Below are positions 7,593 to 16,258 of a stretch of 36,834 bases of DNA, piece after piece. Position numbers and translations under genes: made by a program. Below the pieces are notes generated by a model. That model was not told the DNA's origin. It saw only the letters and a list, made by a program, of their open reading frames with translations, and did no database searches. Each line of letters begins with the position of its first letter. Position 1 is the first letter of the stretch. This DNA is from Actinoallomurus sp. (lineage in GTDB: Bacteria > Actinomycetota > Actinomycetes > Streptosporangiales > Streptosporangiaceae), in assembly GCA_025964685.1 (NCBI GenBank), contig JAOPYG010000123.1, forward strand, positions 1 through 36,834, written 5' to 3'.

Positions 7593-8048
7593 ATGAGTGA
7601 CGTTCGCGACACCGGCGACCCGCTGGCGCTGGAGCGACAGGTCTGCTTCGCGCTGGCCGTGGCCTCGCGTAACGTCATCGCGCTCTACCGGCCCCTGCTG
7701 GAGCCGATGGGCCTCACCCATCCGCAGTACCTGGTGATGCTGGCGCTCTGGGAGCGCTCACCGCTGTCGGTCAAGGAGCTCAGCGGTCTGCTGCAACTCG
7801 ACCCCGGCACGCTGTCACCGCTGCTCAAGCGTCTGGAGGCCGGCGGCCTCGTCCGGCGCGGACGCGACAGCGGCGACGAGCGGATGCTGGCCGTCACGCT
7901 GACCCACCAGGGGCGCGCACTGCGCGCGGAGGCGGCGAAGATCCCGCCGGCCATCATCGAGCGCCTCGGCATGGAGCTGACCGAACTCGAGGATCTACAC
8001 GGGGCCCTCACCCGGCTGATCACCGCGGCGAACCACGCCGTGTCCTGA
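7593..8048 (+). CDS. OhrR-like MarR-family organic-peroxide sensor
   Basis: This 151-residue MarR protein resembles Bacillus OhrR along its length: the N-terminal LERQVCFAL box with the redox cysteine (Cys18), YRPLLEPMGLTHPQYLVMLALWE, then the winged HTH LSVKELSGLLQLDPGTLSPLLKRLEAGGLV and the wing RDSGDERML. In OhrR the cysteine is oxidised by organic hydroperoxides and the protein leaves DNA. Of the two tyrosines that contact it in Bacillus OhrR (Tyr19 and Tyr29), the second is kept (Tyr32) and the first is alanine (Ala22), which may alter cysteine reactivity. No ohr peroxidase gene is adjacent; the divergent partner is a small membrane protein. GGAGGGG lies a few bases before the ATG. A strong hairpin ends the unit. 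Confidence 0.85.
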   Translation: MSDVRDTGDPLALERQVCFALAVASRNVIALYRPLLEPMGLTHPQYLVMLALWERSPLSVKELSGLLQLDPGTLSPLLKRLEAGGLVRRGRDSGDERMLAVTLTHQGRALRAEAAKIPPAIIERLGMELTELEDLHGALTRLITAANHAVS

Positions 8049-8117
8049 GGTCAGTTCCGACCGGACGGCCCGCGGCTCCCCGGCGTGCTCCATCCCCGGG
8101 CGGTCAGCTAAGGCGAT

Positions 8118-8153
8118 GACCTCCGGGCGGTGAAGGCCCGCCGCCCGGAGGTC
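8118..8153. terminator. Bidirectional hairpin terminator
   Basis: A perfect 13-bp inverted repeat (GACCTCCGGGCGG, ten-base loop, CCGCCCGGAGGTC) sits between the convergent ohrR-like and ABC permease genes, ending nine bases from the permease stop. It can serve both transcripts. Confidence 0.85.
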
Positions 8154-8162
8154 GTGTCACAC

Positions 8163-9761
8163 CTAGCCGAGGTCGCGCCGGCGGAAGCCTGCGAGGCCCG
8201 CGGCGGTCAGCAGGCCCGCGACGACGATCAGCCAGATGACCGGTGTCGTCCGCATCTCGGCGCCGGGCAGCTTCGGCACGTGGGTGAACGGTGAGAGGTC
8301 CATCGCCCACTGCTTGAGCTTCAGCAGCGGACCGAGCTGCCCCAGCAACAGGAACATCCCCAGGGCTCCCCATGCCGCGACCGCGATACGTGGCGCGAGG
8401 CCGAACAGCGCCACCGTGATCCCGGCCAGCACCCAGACCGCCGGCAACTGCACCATCGCGCTCCAGAAGACCCGCGGGAACTGGCCGCTCAGGTCGTGAG
8501 CGCGCAGGCCGTGCAGCAGGCCCACGCTGGCGCCGTTGACGGCCATGAGGAGCGCGGACCCCGCCATCGCGTACACGACATGGCTCGCCGCCCAGCCGAT
8601 CCGGCCGACCCTGGTCGCCAGGATGGGTTCGGTGAGGCCGCCCGTCTCCTCCGCACGCAGCCGGAGCACGGCCTGGACGGCGTAGGCCGAGGCGAGCAGC
8701 GCCATGATGCTCATCGCGGTGTTGAGGAACGCGTCGACGAGCCCGTGGCTGCCGCCGATCTTGCTGAGCAGGTCACGTCCGCCCTTGCCGCCGACCATGT
8801 CATCGATGTTCTCGGTCACGCCGCCCACCGCCGCGCCGTACACCGCGAAGCCGGCCGTCCAGGCCAGCAGGGAGCCGCGCTGCAACCGCCAGGCCAGTGC
8901 CAGCGGACTGCGCAGGCGCGGCGCCGCCTCGGCCGGGCCGAGCCGGTCCGGCAGCAGCCCGGCGCCGATGTCCCGCCGGCCGACGAGGGCGAACGCCACC
9001 GCGAGGCAGCCGGCGGCGAACGCGACCGCGACGGCGAGTACCCACCAGCGTTCGCCGGCGTACGGCCTCAGGTGGGACACCCAGCCGAACGGTGAGAACC
9101 ACAGCAGCCAGGTGGGGCCGTTGTGCCCACCGGCGTCACCGGACGCCCGCACCAGGTAGCACAGGCCCAGGACGGCGATCGCCAGCCCGCTGGCGGCCCG
9201 GGAGCCCGACGTCAGCTGCGCGGTGACGGCCGCGACTCCGGCGAACATCAACCCGATCGCGCACCACCCGAGGGCGAAGGCGATCGAGCCGACCGCCGGC
9301 AGGCCGAGGGCGATCAGGCCGCCGCTCACCAGCACCCCGATCACGACGTTCGCCGTCACCGCCGTGATCAACGCCGCGGTGAGGGCGGCGTACCGGCCGA
9401 CGACGCCCGCGCTGACCAGTTCCAGACGGCCCGACTCCTCGTCGGCCCGCGTGTGGCGTACGACGAGAAGCAGGCTGACCACCCCGACCAGCGCGGCGGC
9501 GATCCCGCCGACCTTCCACAGGCTGACCGAGCCGACCGAGGCCGGGTCGTGCACGGGACCGTACAAGGCAAGCAGCGAGGGGTTCTTGTTCACCGCCGTG
9601 GCGAAGTCGACCCGTTTGGCGAGCGTGCCGTAGGCCGCGCGGCTGCTGTACGCCGTGCCGAGCGCGAGCGCGGTGAAGAAGTAGATCCAGAACGGCAGGA
9701 TGATCCGGTCCCGGCGGAAGGCGAGCCAGGTGAGCAGCCGTGTGCCCGCCAGCGCGCTCAT
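8163..9761 (-). CDS. ABC-2 type exporter permease
   Basis: This 532-residue integral membrane protein begins [19 protein letters not shown] and has about twelve hydrophobic segments, built as two similar halves separated near [17 protein letters not shown]. That is the layout of the large TetR-linked, daunorubicin/tetronasin-type ABC-2 permeases (LIC-type, 510-560 residues). It works with the ATPase encoded directly upstream to export a hydrophobic compound; the substrate is unknown. The start at 9761 overlaps the ATPase stop as ATGA, which implies translational coupling and rules out longer frames reaching into the ATPase gene. No signal peptide is expected. Confidence 0.88.
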   Translation of the reverse strand: MSALAGTRLLTWLAFRRDRIILPFWIYFFTALALGTAYSSRAAYGTLAKRVDFATAVNKNPSLLALYGPVHDPASVGSVSLWKVGGIAAALVGVVSLLLVVRHTRADEESGRLELVSAGVVGRYAALTAALITAVTANVVIGVLVSGGLIALGLPAVGSIAFALGWCAIGLMFAGVAAVTAQLTSGSRAASGLAIAVLGLCYLVRASGDAGGHNGPTWLLWFSPFGWVSHLRPYAGERWWVLAVAVAFAAGCLAVAFALVGRRDIGAGLLPDRLGPAEAAPRLRSPLALAWRLQRGSLLAWTAGFAVYGAAVGGVTENIDDMVGGKGGRDLLSKIGGSHGLVDAFLNTAMSIMALLASAYAVQAVLRLRAEETGGLTEPILATRVGRIGWAASHVVYAMAGSALLMAVNGASVGLLHGLRAHDLSGQFPRVFWSAMVQLPAVWVLAGITVALFGLAPRIAVAAWGALGMFLLLGQLGPLLKLKQWAMDLSPFTHVPKLPGAEMRTTPVIWLIVVAGLLTAAGLAGFRRRDLG

Positions 9762-10657
9762 CGGTCCGCCGCCGAGTCGTCCTCGTAGTGGCGGAGGAAC
9801 AGCTCCTCGAGCGTGGGCGGCCGGCTGATCAGGCTGCGGACGCCCACCTGGGTGAGGTGCGTGAGGACCTCGTCCAGCTTGGCGGTGTCGACCTCGAAGC
9901 TCACGCGCGTGCCGTCGATCTTCGCGTCGTGCACGCCGGGTAGGGCGGCCAGGCCGTTCGGCGGGCTGGCCAGCTCGACCGAGATGGAGGTGCGGGTCAG
10001 GTGCCGCATCTCGGACAGTGATCCGGTCTCCACCGTCCGCCCCTTGCGGATGATGCTGACGCGATCGCACAGCGCCTCGATCTCGGACAGGATGTGGCTC
10101 GACAGCAGGACGGTACGGCCGCCGTCGCGCTCCTCCTGGACGCAGCGCTGGAAGACCTCCTCCATCAGCGGGTCCAGCCCGGACGTCGGCTCGTCCAGGA
10201 TGAGCAGCTCCGCGTCGGAGGCGAACGCCGCGATCAGCGCGACTTTCTGGCGGTTCCCCTTGGAGTAGGCCCGCCCCTTCTTCCGCGGGTCGAGCTCGAA
10301 CCGCTCCAGCAGGTCCGCCTTGCGCTCGGCGTCCTGTCCACCGCGCAGCCGGCCGAGCAGGTCGATGACCTCTCCGCCGGAGAGGTTGGGCCAGAGAGTG
10401 ACGTCACCGGGGACGTACGCGATCCGCCGGTGGAGCGTGGCGACGTCGCGCCACGGGTCGCCGCCGAGCAGCCGCACTTCGCCGCCGTCGGCTCGGAGAA
10501 GGCCCAGCAGCACTCGGATGGTGGTGGACTTGCCGGAGCCGTTCGGCCCGAGGAAGCCGTGCACCTCTCCCGTCCGGACCGTCAGATCCAGGCCGTCCAG
10601 CGCGCGAGTCCGCCCGAAGCTCTTGACCAGGCCGGACACTGAGATAGCGTCTGTCAT
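9758..10657 (-). CDS. ABC exporter ATP-binding protein
   Basis: This 299-residue ATPase has Walker [10 protein letters not shown] (about residues 38-46), a Q-loop region at [20 protein letters not shown], a signature region [15 protein letters not shown] in which the LSGGQ consensus is replaced by YSKGN, Walker [15 protein letters not shown] and the switch histidine in LLSSHILSE. The C-terminal 80 residues form the accessory domain common to DrrA-type antibiotic exporters. The divergent Q/signature variants (YSKGNRQK) are usual in this subgroup. It is the first gene of a two-gene operon with the permease, overlapping by four bases, and faces a GbsR-type regulator across a short operator region. 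Drug or lipid efflux is inferred, not shown. Confidence 0.92.
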   Translation of the reverse strand: MTDAISVSGLVKSFGRTRALDGLDLTVRTGEVHGFLGPNGSGKSTTIRVLLGLLRADGGEVRLLGGDPWRDVATLHRRIAYVPGDVTLWPNLSGGEVIDLLGRLRGGQDAERKADLLERFELDPRKKGRAYSKGNRQKVALIAAFASDAELLILDEPTSGLDPLMEEVFQRCVQEERDGGRTVLLSSHILSEIEALCDRVSIIRKGRTVETGSLSEMRHLTRTSISVELASPPNGLAALPGVHDAKIDGTRVSFEVDTAKLDEVLTHLTQVGVRSLISRPPTLEELFLRHYEDDSAADR

Positions 10658-10677
10658 GCGCTTGAAGCTACACTGTT

Positions 10678-10693
10678 TTCACAAATTCGTGAA
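10678..10693. promoter_or_regulatory. Palindromic operator between ABC exporter and GbsR-type regulator
   Basis: TTCACAAATTCGTGAA is a 14-of-16 palindrome with perfect TTCAC/GTGAA arms. It lies 21 bases before the ATPase start and 46 bases before the regulator start. It is the probable binding site of the adjacent GbsR/MarR-type protein, acting on both genes. Confidence 0.75.
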
Positions 10694-10738
10694 GTTAGTA
10701 AAATGTATAAACTACTTGCCGACACTAAGGAGTTGGGT

Positions 10739-11224
10739 GTGGCAGAGCGCGATCCCGAGGCCGTACGTCAGTTCGTGGAACGCTTCGCGTCCGCGTTGAC
10801 CGAGGCGGGGTTCCAGCGCATGCACGCGCGCGTGTTCGCCGTGATGCACGGCACCGACTCCGGCCGCCTCACGGCCGCCGAGATCGCGGAGAGACTCCAG
10901 ATCAGCCCGGCCGCGGTCTCCGGCGCGGTCCGCTATCTCACCCGGTTCAACCTGATCCGCCGCGAACGCGAGCCGGGTTCGCGCCGCGACCACTTCGTGG
11001 TCGAGAACGACTCCTGGTACGAAGCGATCGTCAACCGCGACGAGGTGCTCCTGCGCTGGCAGAACAGCGCCAGGGAGGGCATCGAGGTACTGGGAGCCGA
11101 CACACCGGCCGGCCGGCGGATGGCCGATTCGCTCGCCTTCTTCGAGTTCATCACGGAGGAGCTGAACGAGCTCGTCGCGAAGTGGCAGAAGGTCAAGAAC
11201 GAGCGACAGGCCGCGAAGGACTGA
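10739..11224 (+). CDS. GbsR/MarR-type transcriptional regulator
   Basis: This 161-residue protein has a MarR-like winged HTH in its first half: FQRMHARVFAVMHGTDSGRL, then TAAEIAERLQISPAAVSGAV and the wing REREPGSRRDHFVVE. A helical dimerisation tail follows (DSLAFFEFITEELNELVAKWQ). This is the pattern of GbsR-like regulators that sit divergent to ABC exporters in actinomycetes. GTG at 10739 was chosen because AAGGAG (10727-10732) sits six bases upstream; an ATG at 10703 lacks a ribosome binding site and overlaps the promoter. It probably represses the exporter operon through the palindrome at 10678-10693, with release by the exported compound. It ends six bases from the convergent GPP34 gene. 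Confidence 0.85.
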   Translation: MAERDPEAVRQFVERFASALTEAGFQRMHARVFAVMHGTDSGRLTAAEIAERLQISPAAVSGAVRYLTRFNLIRREREPGSRRDHFVVENDSWYEAIVNRDEVLLRWQNSAREGIEVLGADTPAGRRMADSLAFFEFITEELNELVAKWQKVKNERQAAKD

Positions 11225-11230
11225 GCGGCC

Positions 11231-11854
11231 TCAGCTGCCGGCGGACGCCGCGGCCGCGCGCTTGGAGCGCAGGGCCTTTCTCAGCGCGTCGGCCACCGGC
11301 CCGGTGTAGACGGCCAGCTCGTCGAGTCGTTGCCGGTGTTCGCGGCGCTCCCAGCGGGAGACGACGGTCTTGACCTCGCCACGTGCGGCCAGCGCGAGGA
11401 CCGACGCGGTACGCGCGTCGGTGCGCGCGGCGGACTGGTGGAGTGCCGTACGGACCTCGCCGGCGTACTGCTTCACGGCACGCCGGTCCCGCGGCCGCAC
11501 CCGGTCGGGCAGGATCGCGCGCCGCTCCACGGTGAGGTGGTGACCGGCCTCCAGTTGCTCGCGTACGGCACGGACCGTCCCGCGTTCCTGCCGGCCGACC
11601 CAGCGGTGCCACGCCCGCGGCCGGTGGGCGGCGACCTGGGCCAGCAGGTCGTCCAGCAGGGAATCGCCGGTCGGCTCGCCTCGTGCGGCCGACGCCTTGC
11701 CGTCCACGTCGGTCAGGCGTCCCGCCAGGTAGAGGTCGGTGAGGGCGGCGGCCCGCAGCACCAGGCCCAGCTGTGAACGCGAGGTCAGCCGGTTCTTGTC
11801 GGTGTCGAAGGCGAGCAGGTACATCCGGGCGGGCAGCGACTCGGGCAGATTCAT
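11231..11854 (-). CDS. GPP34 (GOLPH3/Vps74) family protein
   Basis: This 207-residue protein begins NLPESLPARMYLLAFD and continues with LVLRAAALTDLYLAGRL, the hallmark first helices of the GPP34 fold. A basic middle region (WHRWVGRQERGTVRAVREQL) and a helical C-terminus follow. Eukaryotic GOLPH3/Vps74 binds PI4P and glycosyltransferases at the Golgi; the role of bacterial members is unknown, though they are common in actinomycetes. The ATG overlaps the stop of the ribbon-helix-helix gene as ATGA, making it the third gene of a coupled SPFH, RHH, GPP34 cassette. A membrane-surface lipid-binding function alongside the SPFH protein is a reasonable inference. Confidence 0.88.
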   Translation of the reverse strand: MNLPESLPARMYLLAFDTDKNRLTSRSQLGLVLRAAALTDLYLAGRLTDVDGKASAARGEPTGDSLLDDLLAQVAAHRPRAWHRWVGRQERGTVRAVREQLEAGHHLTVERRAILPDRVRPRDRRAVKQYAGEVRTALHQSAARTDARTASVLALAARGEVKTVVSRWERREHRQRLDELAVYTGPVADALRKALRSKRAAAASAGS

Positions 11855-12105
11855 GCGCCGGACTCCTCTTTGGGTGGTCGGCCCGGCCGCCGCATGCGGC
11901 CGGCGTTGCCGGGCATGCGGCCGGCGTCGGCTAGGGCTCGGCGGAGCAGGAACTCGATCTGGGCGTTGGTGCTGCGAAGCTCGTCGGAGGCCCAGCGTGC
12001 GAGCGCGTCGTGCACGGCCGGGTCGAGGCGGAGCAGGACGTTCTTGCGCTCGCCCCGTGCCCGCGGCCGCGGCTCATCGCCGGCACTCGAGTCGCCGCGC
12101 GTCAC
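11851..12105 (-). CDS. Ribbon-helix-helix (Arc/HicB-like) DNA-binding protein with AT-hook-like tail
   Basis: This 84-residue basic protein has a beta strand KNVLLRLDPAVHDALARWA, a second helix DELRSTNAQIEFLLRRAL, and a tail with RRPGRPPK. The strand-helix-helix pattern is that of Arc/CopG/HicB-type ribbon-helix-helix proteins, which bind DNA as dimers. The GRP core flanked by basic residues resembles an AT-hook and would add minor-groove contacts. Such proteins often act as antitoxins or autorepressors, but no toxin is evident; the partners are an SPFH protein upstream and a GPP34 protein downstream, each joined by a four-base overlap. It probably represses this operon, possibly at the palindrome 13025-13036. 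Confidence 0.8.
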   Translation of the reverse strand: MTRGDSSAGDEPRPRARGERKNVLLRLDPAVHDALARWASDELRSTNAQIEFLLRRALADAGRMPGNAGRMRRPGRPPKEESGA

Positions 12106-12983
12106 TGGTAGAGCGAGCCCGCGTTGACGACGGGCTGGGCGTCACGGTCGCCGCAGAGCACGACGAGGAGATTGCTGACCATGGTGGCCTTGCGCTCCTC
12201 GTCCAGGTCGACGACGTCGCTTTCGGCGAGCCGGCTCAGCGCCGTCTCCACCATGCCGACGGCACCGTCGACGATCTGCCGGCGAGCCGAGACCACCGCG
12301 CCCGCCTGCTGGCGGCGGAGCATGGCCTGGGCGATCTCGGGGGCGTACGACAGGCGGGTGATCCGCGACTCGATGACCCGTACGCCGGCCGACTCGACGC
12401 GTGCCGTGATCTCGTCGGACAGCTTGCCGGTGATCTCGTCGGCGTTCTCCCGCAGGGAGAGTTGCTCGCCGCCGTGCGCGTCGTAGGGGTAGCTGCCGGC
12501 GATGTGCCGCACGGCCGTCTCGGTCTGGATGGCGACGAACTCCACGAAGTCGTCCACCTCGAACACCGCCTTGGCCGTGTCCTCCACCTGCCAGACGACG
12601 ACCGCGGCCATCTCGATCGGGTTGCCGTCGGCGTCGTTGACCTTGGCCAGGTCGGTCTCGTGGTTGCGGATCCGGGTGGAGATCCGCCGTCGCGTGGTGA
12701 GGGGGTTGACCCAGCGCAGCCCGTCGGTGCGGATCGTGCCGACGTACCGGCCGAGCAGCTGCACCACGCGCGCCTGTCCCGGCGCGACCGCGGTCAGCCC
12801 GGCGGTGGCCAGCACTCCGGCGACGATGAGCGCGATCCCGACACCGACCAGCGCGCCGACGCCCGTGGCGATCAGCACCACACCGCCCGCGATGGCCAGG
12901 ACGACCACGCCCAGCACCGGCCAGCCGGACAACCCTCGCGCGACCCGCTCGGTCACGTGTGCTCTCGGCATCTCCACGGCCAT
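12102..12983 (-). CDS. SPFH/band 7 (stomatin-like) membrane protein
   Basis: This 293-residue protein has two adjacent hydrophobic segments near the N-terminus ([19 protein letters not shown] and [18 protein letters not shown]), then an SPFH domain: [54 protein letters not shown], and the C-terminal helix [24 protein letters not shown] proteins oligomerise at the inner membrane and organise lipid microdomains or protease complexes. The ATG at 12983 was preferred over one at 12992 because GAGGAG lies nine bases upstream of it and abuts the earlier one. It is the first gene of the coupled cassette. A 12-bp palindrome lies 42 bases upstream. No NfeD gene is adjacent. Confidence 0.92.
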   Translation of the reverse strand: MAVEMPRAHVTERVARGLSGWPVLGVVVLAIAGGVVLIATGVGALVGVGIALIVAGVLATAGLTAVAPGQARVVQLLGRYVGTIRTDGLRWVNPLTTRRRISTRIRNHETDLAKVNDADGNPIEMAAVVVWQVEDTAKAVFEVDDFVEFVAIQTETAVRHIAGSYPYDAHGGEQLSLRENADEITGKLSDEITARVESAGVRVIESRITRLSYAPEIAQAMLRRQQAGAVVSARRQIVDGAVGMVETALSRLAESDVVDLDEERKATMVSNLLVVLCGDRDAQPVVNAGSLYQ

Positions 12984-13024
12984 GACCCTCATCTCCTCAG
13001 GAACAACTAGCAGGAAGGTAGCAT

Positions 13025-13036
13025 AGTGATATCACT
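13025..13036. promoter_or_regulatory. Perfect palindrome upstream of the SPFH operon
   Basis: AGTGATATCACT is a perfect 12-bp palindrome centred about 48 bases before the SPFH start. On the minus strand it is followed at once by CTATGCT, which could serve as a -10 element. It is a candidate operator for the operon's own RHH protein. Confidence 0.5.
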
Positions 13037-13076
13037 TTTCCTAGAGCCAGACGGATCGGGAGGATTCAGGACGAGG

Positions 13077-16000
13077 TCAGGGGCGAGGCGGCGGCATCGC
13101 CGCGGGCCGGGCCGTGAGCCCGTCGAGCGCGATCCGCACCGCGGTCTCGAGCTGCGGGTCACGCCCTCGGGCCCAGTCGTCCGGAGTCATCGCGACTTCG
13201 ACGTCCGGCGCGACCCCGTGGTTCTCCAGCTCCCACCCGTACCCGTCGAACCACAACGCGTACCTCGGGACCACGACCTCGGTGCCCTCGACCAGCCGAT
13301 GCGGATGGGTGCCGATGACGCCTCCCCACGTGCGGGTGCCCACCACCGTGCCGAGACCCAGCGCGCGTACCGCGGCGGTGAGCACGTCACCGTCCGAGCA
13401 GGTGTGTTCATTGGCGATCACGACGACCGGCCCGCGCGGAGCGTCACGCGGATAGCTGACCGGCCCCTGGTGCCGGCCGACGTCCCAGCCGACCACCCGC
13501 CGGGCGAGCTTCTCCACGACGAGCTCGGAGATCCTGCCGCCCCCGTTGCCGCGCACGTCGACGACGAGCCCTTCCTCGCTGATCTCGCTGCGCAGGTCGC
13601 GGTGGAACTGCGCCCACCCGACGCCGTCCATGTCGGGAATGTGGAGGTAGCCGAGCCGGCCTCCACTCAGCTCGCGTACCCGCGCTCGCCGCCCGGTGAC
13701 CCACGCCTGGTACCGGAGGGGGTACTCGTCGTACAGCGGCCGTACGACGACATGCCGGACCGGGCCACCGCCGCCCGGCGCGATGGTCAGCTCGGTCAGC
13801 GTGTCCCCCGACCCGATGAGCAGCGGGCCGGGGCCGGTCCGGTCGTCCACCGGCTTTCCGTTCACGGCGACGACCGCGTCGCCGGGCCTCACGCGTGTAC
13901 CCGGCGTCGCGAGCGGCGAACGGGCGTGCGGGTCGGAGACCTCGGCGGGCAGCACGCGGATCAGCCGCCAGAGCCGGTCGTCGTCGCGCTCCAGATCGAC
14001 ACCGAGCAGGCCCGTGTACGGGCCGGTCGAGTAACCGACGCCGTTCACATAGGCGTGCGAGGTACCCAGCTCGCCGAAGACCTCCTGCAGCAGGTCGGCG
14101 AAGTCGTCCGGACTCGCGATCCGGTCCAGCAACGGGCGGTAGCGGTCGAGCGCGGCGTCCCAGCCGATGGCGTCAAGATCGCGGGTCCAGAAGTAGTCGC
14201 GGACGACCTGCCCGGCCTCGTCGTAGGCCTGACGCCATTCGGCCGCCGGATCGGCGACGACGGGCAGCCGGGACAGGTCGATCTCGTCGTCGCTCCCGCC
14301 GTCGGCCGAACCGTCGGTGGGCACCACCTTGAGACCGCCGTCGGAGAGGATGACCATGCGCCGACCGTCACCGCTGACGGTCAGCCGGCCGACTCCGGTC
14401 GTGATCTCTTCACAGGTCTGCTTGGCGAGGTCGTAGCGTTCGAGAACGTTCTTGGGTCCGCCGTCCCCGCCTTCGCCGAGCATGCCGGTCAGCGGCGTCC
14501 GCAGCCAGACGAGACCGCCCTTGACCGGGAGCAGGGCGACATAGCGCGCGTCCGGCACCGGCATGGGCACGACGCGAGCCGCGATGCCGTCGAGTGTCAC
14601 CGCCGGCGCCTTCTTGTCGTCGTCGTCACCGTCCGCGGCGGGCGCCCGGCCCTGTGGCGTCGGTTCGAACGGTGACGGCGCGGCCGCGTCCAGGGGCACC
14701 AGGTACGGCCGGCAGCCGAAGGGGAACGACAGGTCGAAGAAGTGCTGGTCGAAGACCGGGTCGAATCCCCGCCACGACAGGAACACCAGGTGGGCGCCGT
14801 CGGTCGTGAACACCGGCTCGCTGTCGGCGAACCTGCCGTCGGTCACATCGACGACGGTGCGGTCGGCAAGGCGGGCCAGCCGGATCCGCGCCAGCCGCTC
14901 GGCGGTGGGATGCGTCCAGGCCAGCCAGGCGGAGTCTGGTGAGAAGAACAGGTCCTCGGCGGCGCCGTGCCCGCCCGACGCGAGCTCCTCGACCTCCGCG
15001 GTCGCGACGTCGACCAGCAGCAGACGACCGTCATGCGCGGCGACCGCCACCGTCTTCCCGTCCGGCGCGGCGGCGAGCTCTTCGACCCGTCCGAGCCGCC
15101 CGGCCGCGAGACGGCGCCTTTCGCCGCCGCCGGACGCGGCGATCTCGAGCGCGTCACCGTCGCCGGAGCCGGTGACCCACACGACCTTTCCCGTGTCATC
15201 GAGCATCCTCGGCGACCGGGCGCGGATGCCGGGTGTCGCGGCGAGCGCGCGGGCCGGGCCGTCCCGGTGGGTCATCCAGTACACGCCGCCGCGCGCCTCG
15301 ACCGCGCTGGCCCGGCCGGTGTGATCGCAGCTGAAGTCCTCGATCCGCGGGTAGACCGGACGCGGCTGCCGGGACGTACGCGGACCGGCGGGCCGGACGT
15401 CGATCGGGGACGGCTCAGCGTCGAGCCCGTCCACCAGCCAGAGCTCACCGGCCCGCTGGTAGACCACACGCTTGCCGTCCCCGCCCGCGTACCGGGCGTA
15501 GAAGCCGGGATCCGCGGAATGCCGGCGAAGATCCGAACCGTCCGGCTCGATGGAGTAAAGGTGCCCCACCCCCTCATGGTCGGACAGGAAGGCCAGCCGG
15601 CCGCCGGCCCAGACCGGACAGTCGAGGTTGCCGGGGAGGTCCGCCACCACGCGCGCGAACCCGTCGTCGCGGGAGACCCACAGCCGTCCCGACGCGCCAC
15701 CGCGGTAGCGCTTCCAGTCGGCGGGTTCCTGAGCGGGAACCGTCACGATCGCCACCGCTCCGCCGGGCGCGACGTCGGCTCCGCCGACCGGACCCCAGTT
15801 CATCGGCCGGGCGGGCTCGCCGTCCACCGGCACGGTGTAGGCGTGCGTATGGCGGTAGTACGCCTGCCGCCACGACGTGATGGCCAGGATCTCGCCCGCG
15901 GGGGTCCAGCCGCACACCTGGGTATGCATGTTCCCCCAGTACGTGAGCCGCCGGCTCTCGCCGCCCTCGGCCGGGGCGACGAAGACCTCCGGTGCGCCGT

Positions 16001-16190
16001 CCCGCCCGCTGGTCCACGCCACCCACTGCCCGTCGGGAGAGAACCTCGGGTGGGAGACCGGCGCCCCGTCGGCCGACAGGCGCCAGGCGCGGCCGCCGGA
16101 CAGGGGCGCGATCCACACGTCGTCTTCCGCCACGAAGGTCAACAGATCGCCATGGAGATGGGGATAACGCAGATATCCGGGCACTGTCAC
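13077..16190 (-). CDS. Tricorn-like serine protease
   Basis: This 1037-residue cytoplasmic protease has the tricorn architecture: an N-terminal beta-propeller (GYLRYPHLHGDLLTFVAEDDVW, repeated FSPDGQWVAW-like blades), a second propeller, a C1 helical domain (YDEAGQVVRDYFWTRDL), a PDZ domain (VRPGDAVVAVNGKPV) and the C2 catalytic domain. Catalytic residues seen are His in GTSHAYVNG (about residue 710), Ser in CSDGD (about 932) and Glu in LENHGVAPD (about 986). Tricorn cleaves short peptides downstream of the proteasome; actinobacteria often carry both. GTG at 16190 starts the family N-terminus, with only a weak ribosome binding site. It diverges from the DUF3516 helicase across 68 bases; no functional link is known. 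Confidence 0.94.
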   Translation of the reverse strand: MTVPGYLRYPHLHGDLLTFVAEDDVWIAPLSGGRAWRLSADGAPVSHPRFSPDGQWVAWTSGRDGAPEVFVAPAEGGESRRLTYWGNMHTQVCGWTPAGEILAITSWRQAYYRHTHAYTVPVDGEPARPMNWGPVGGADVAPGGAVAIVTVPAQEPADWKRYRGGASGRLWVSRDDGFARVVADLPGNLDCPVWAGGRLAFLSDHEGVGHLYSIEPDGSDLRRHSADPGFYARYAGGDGKRVVYQRAGELWLVDGLDAEPSPIDVRPAGPRTSRQPRPVYPRIEDFSCDHTGRASAVEARGGVYWMTHRDGPARALAATPGIRARSPRMLDDTGKVVWVTGSGDGDALEIAASGGGERRRLAAGRLGRVEELAAAPDGKTVAVAAHDGRLLLVDVATAEVEELASGGHGAAEDLFFSPDSAWLAWTHPTAERLARIRLARLADRTVVDVTDGRFADSEPVFTTDGAHLVFLSWRGFDPVFDQHFFDLSFPFGCRPYLVPLDAAAPSPFEPTPQGRAPAADGDDDDKKAPAVTLDGIAARVVPMPVPDARYVALLPVKGGLVWLRTPLTGMLGEGGDGGPKNVLERYDLAKQTCEEITTGVGRLTVSGDGRRMVILSDGGLKVVPTDGSADGGSDDEIDLSRLPVVADPAAEWRQAYDEAGQVVRDYFWTRDLDAIGWDAALDRYRPLLDRIASPDDFADLLQEVFGELGTSHAYVNGVGYSTGPYTGLLGVDLERDDDRLWRLIRVLPAEVSDPHARSPLATPGTRVRPGDAVVAVNGKPVDDRTGPGPLLIGSGDTLTELTIAPGGGGPVRHVVVRPLYDEYPLRYQAWVTGRRARVRELSGGRLGYLHIPDMDGVGWAQFHRDLRSEISEEGLVVDVRGNGGGRISELVVEKLARRVVGWDVGRHQGPVSYPRDAPRGPVVVIANEHTCSDGDVLTAAVRALGLGTVVGTRTWGGVIGTHPHRLVEGTEVVVPRYALWFDGYGWELENHGVAPDVEVAMTPDDWARGRDPQLETAVRIALDGLTARPAAMPPPRP

Positions 16191-16258
16191 GGGCCCTGAT
16201 GCTAAGGGGTGCCGTGTGGGTCGACCGGGGCACTCGATGCGACGGGCAAGATGGAAGC

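Noticed and set aside
9762..10070. Upstream extension of the ABC permease frame
   Set aside because: It lies inside the ATPase gene on the same strand in another frame; the ATGA overlap at 9758-9761 is the natural start.
13026..14675. Very long + strand frames opposite the tricorn-like gene
   Set aside because: High-GC mirror frames of a real gene: no domain homology and Arg/Gly/Pro/His-biased composition.
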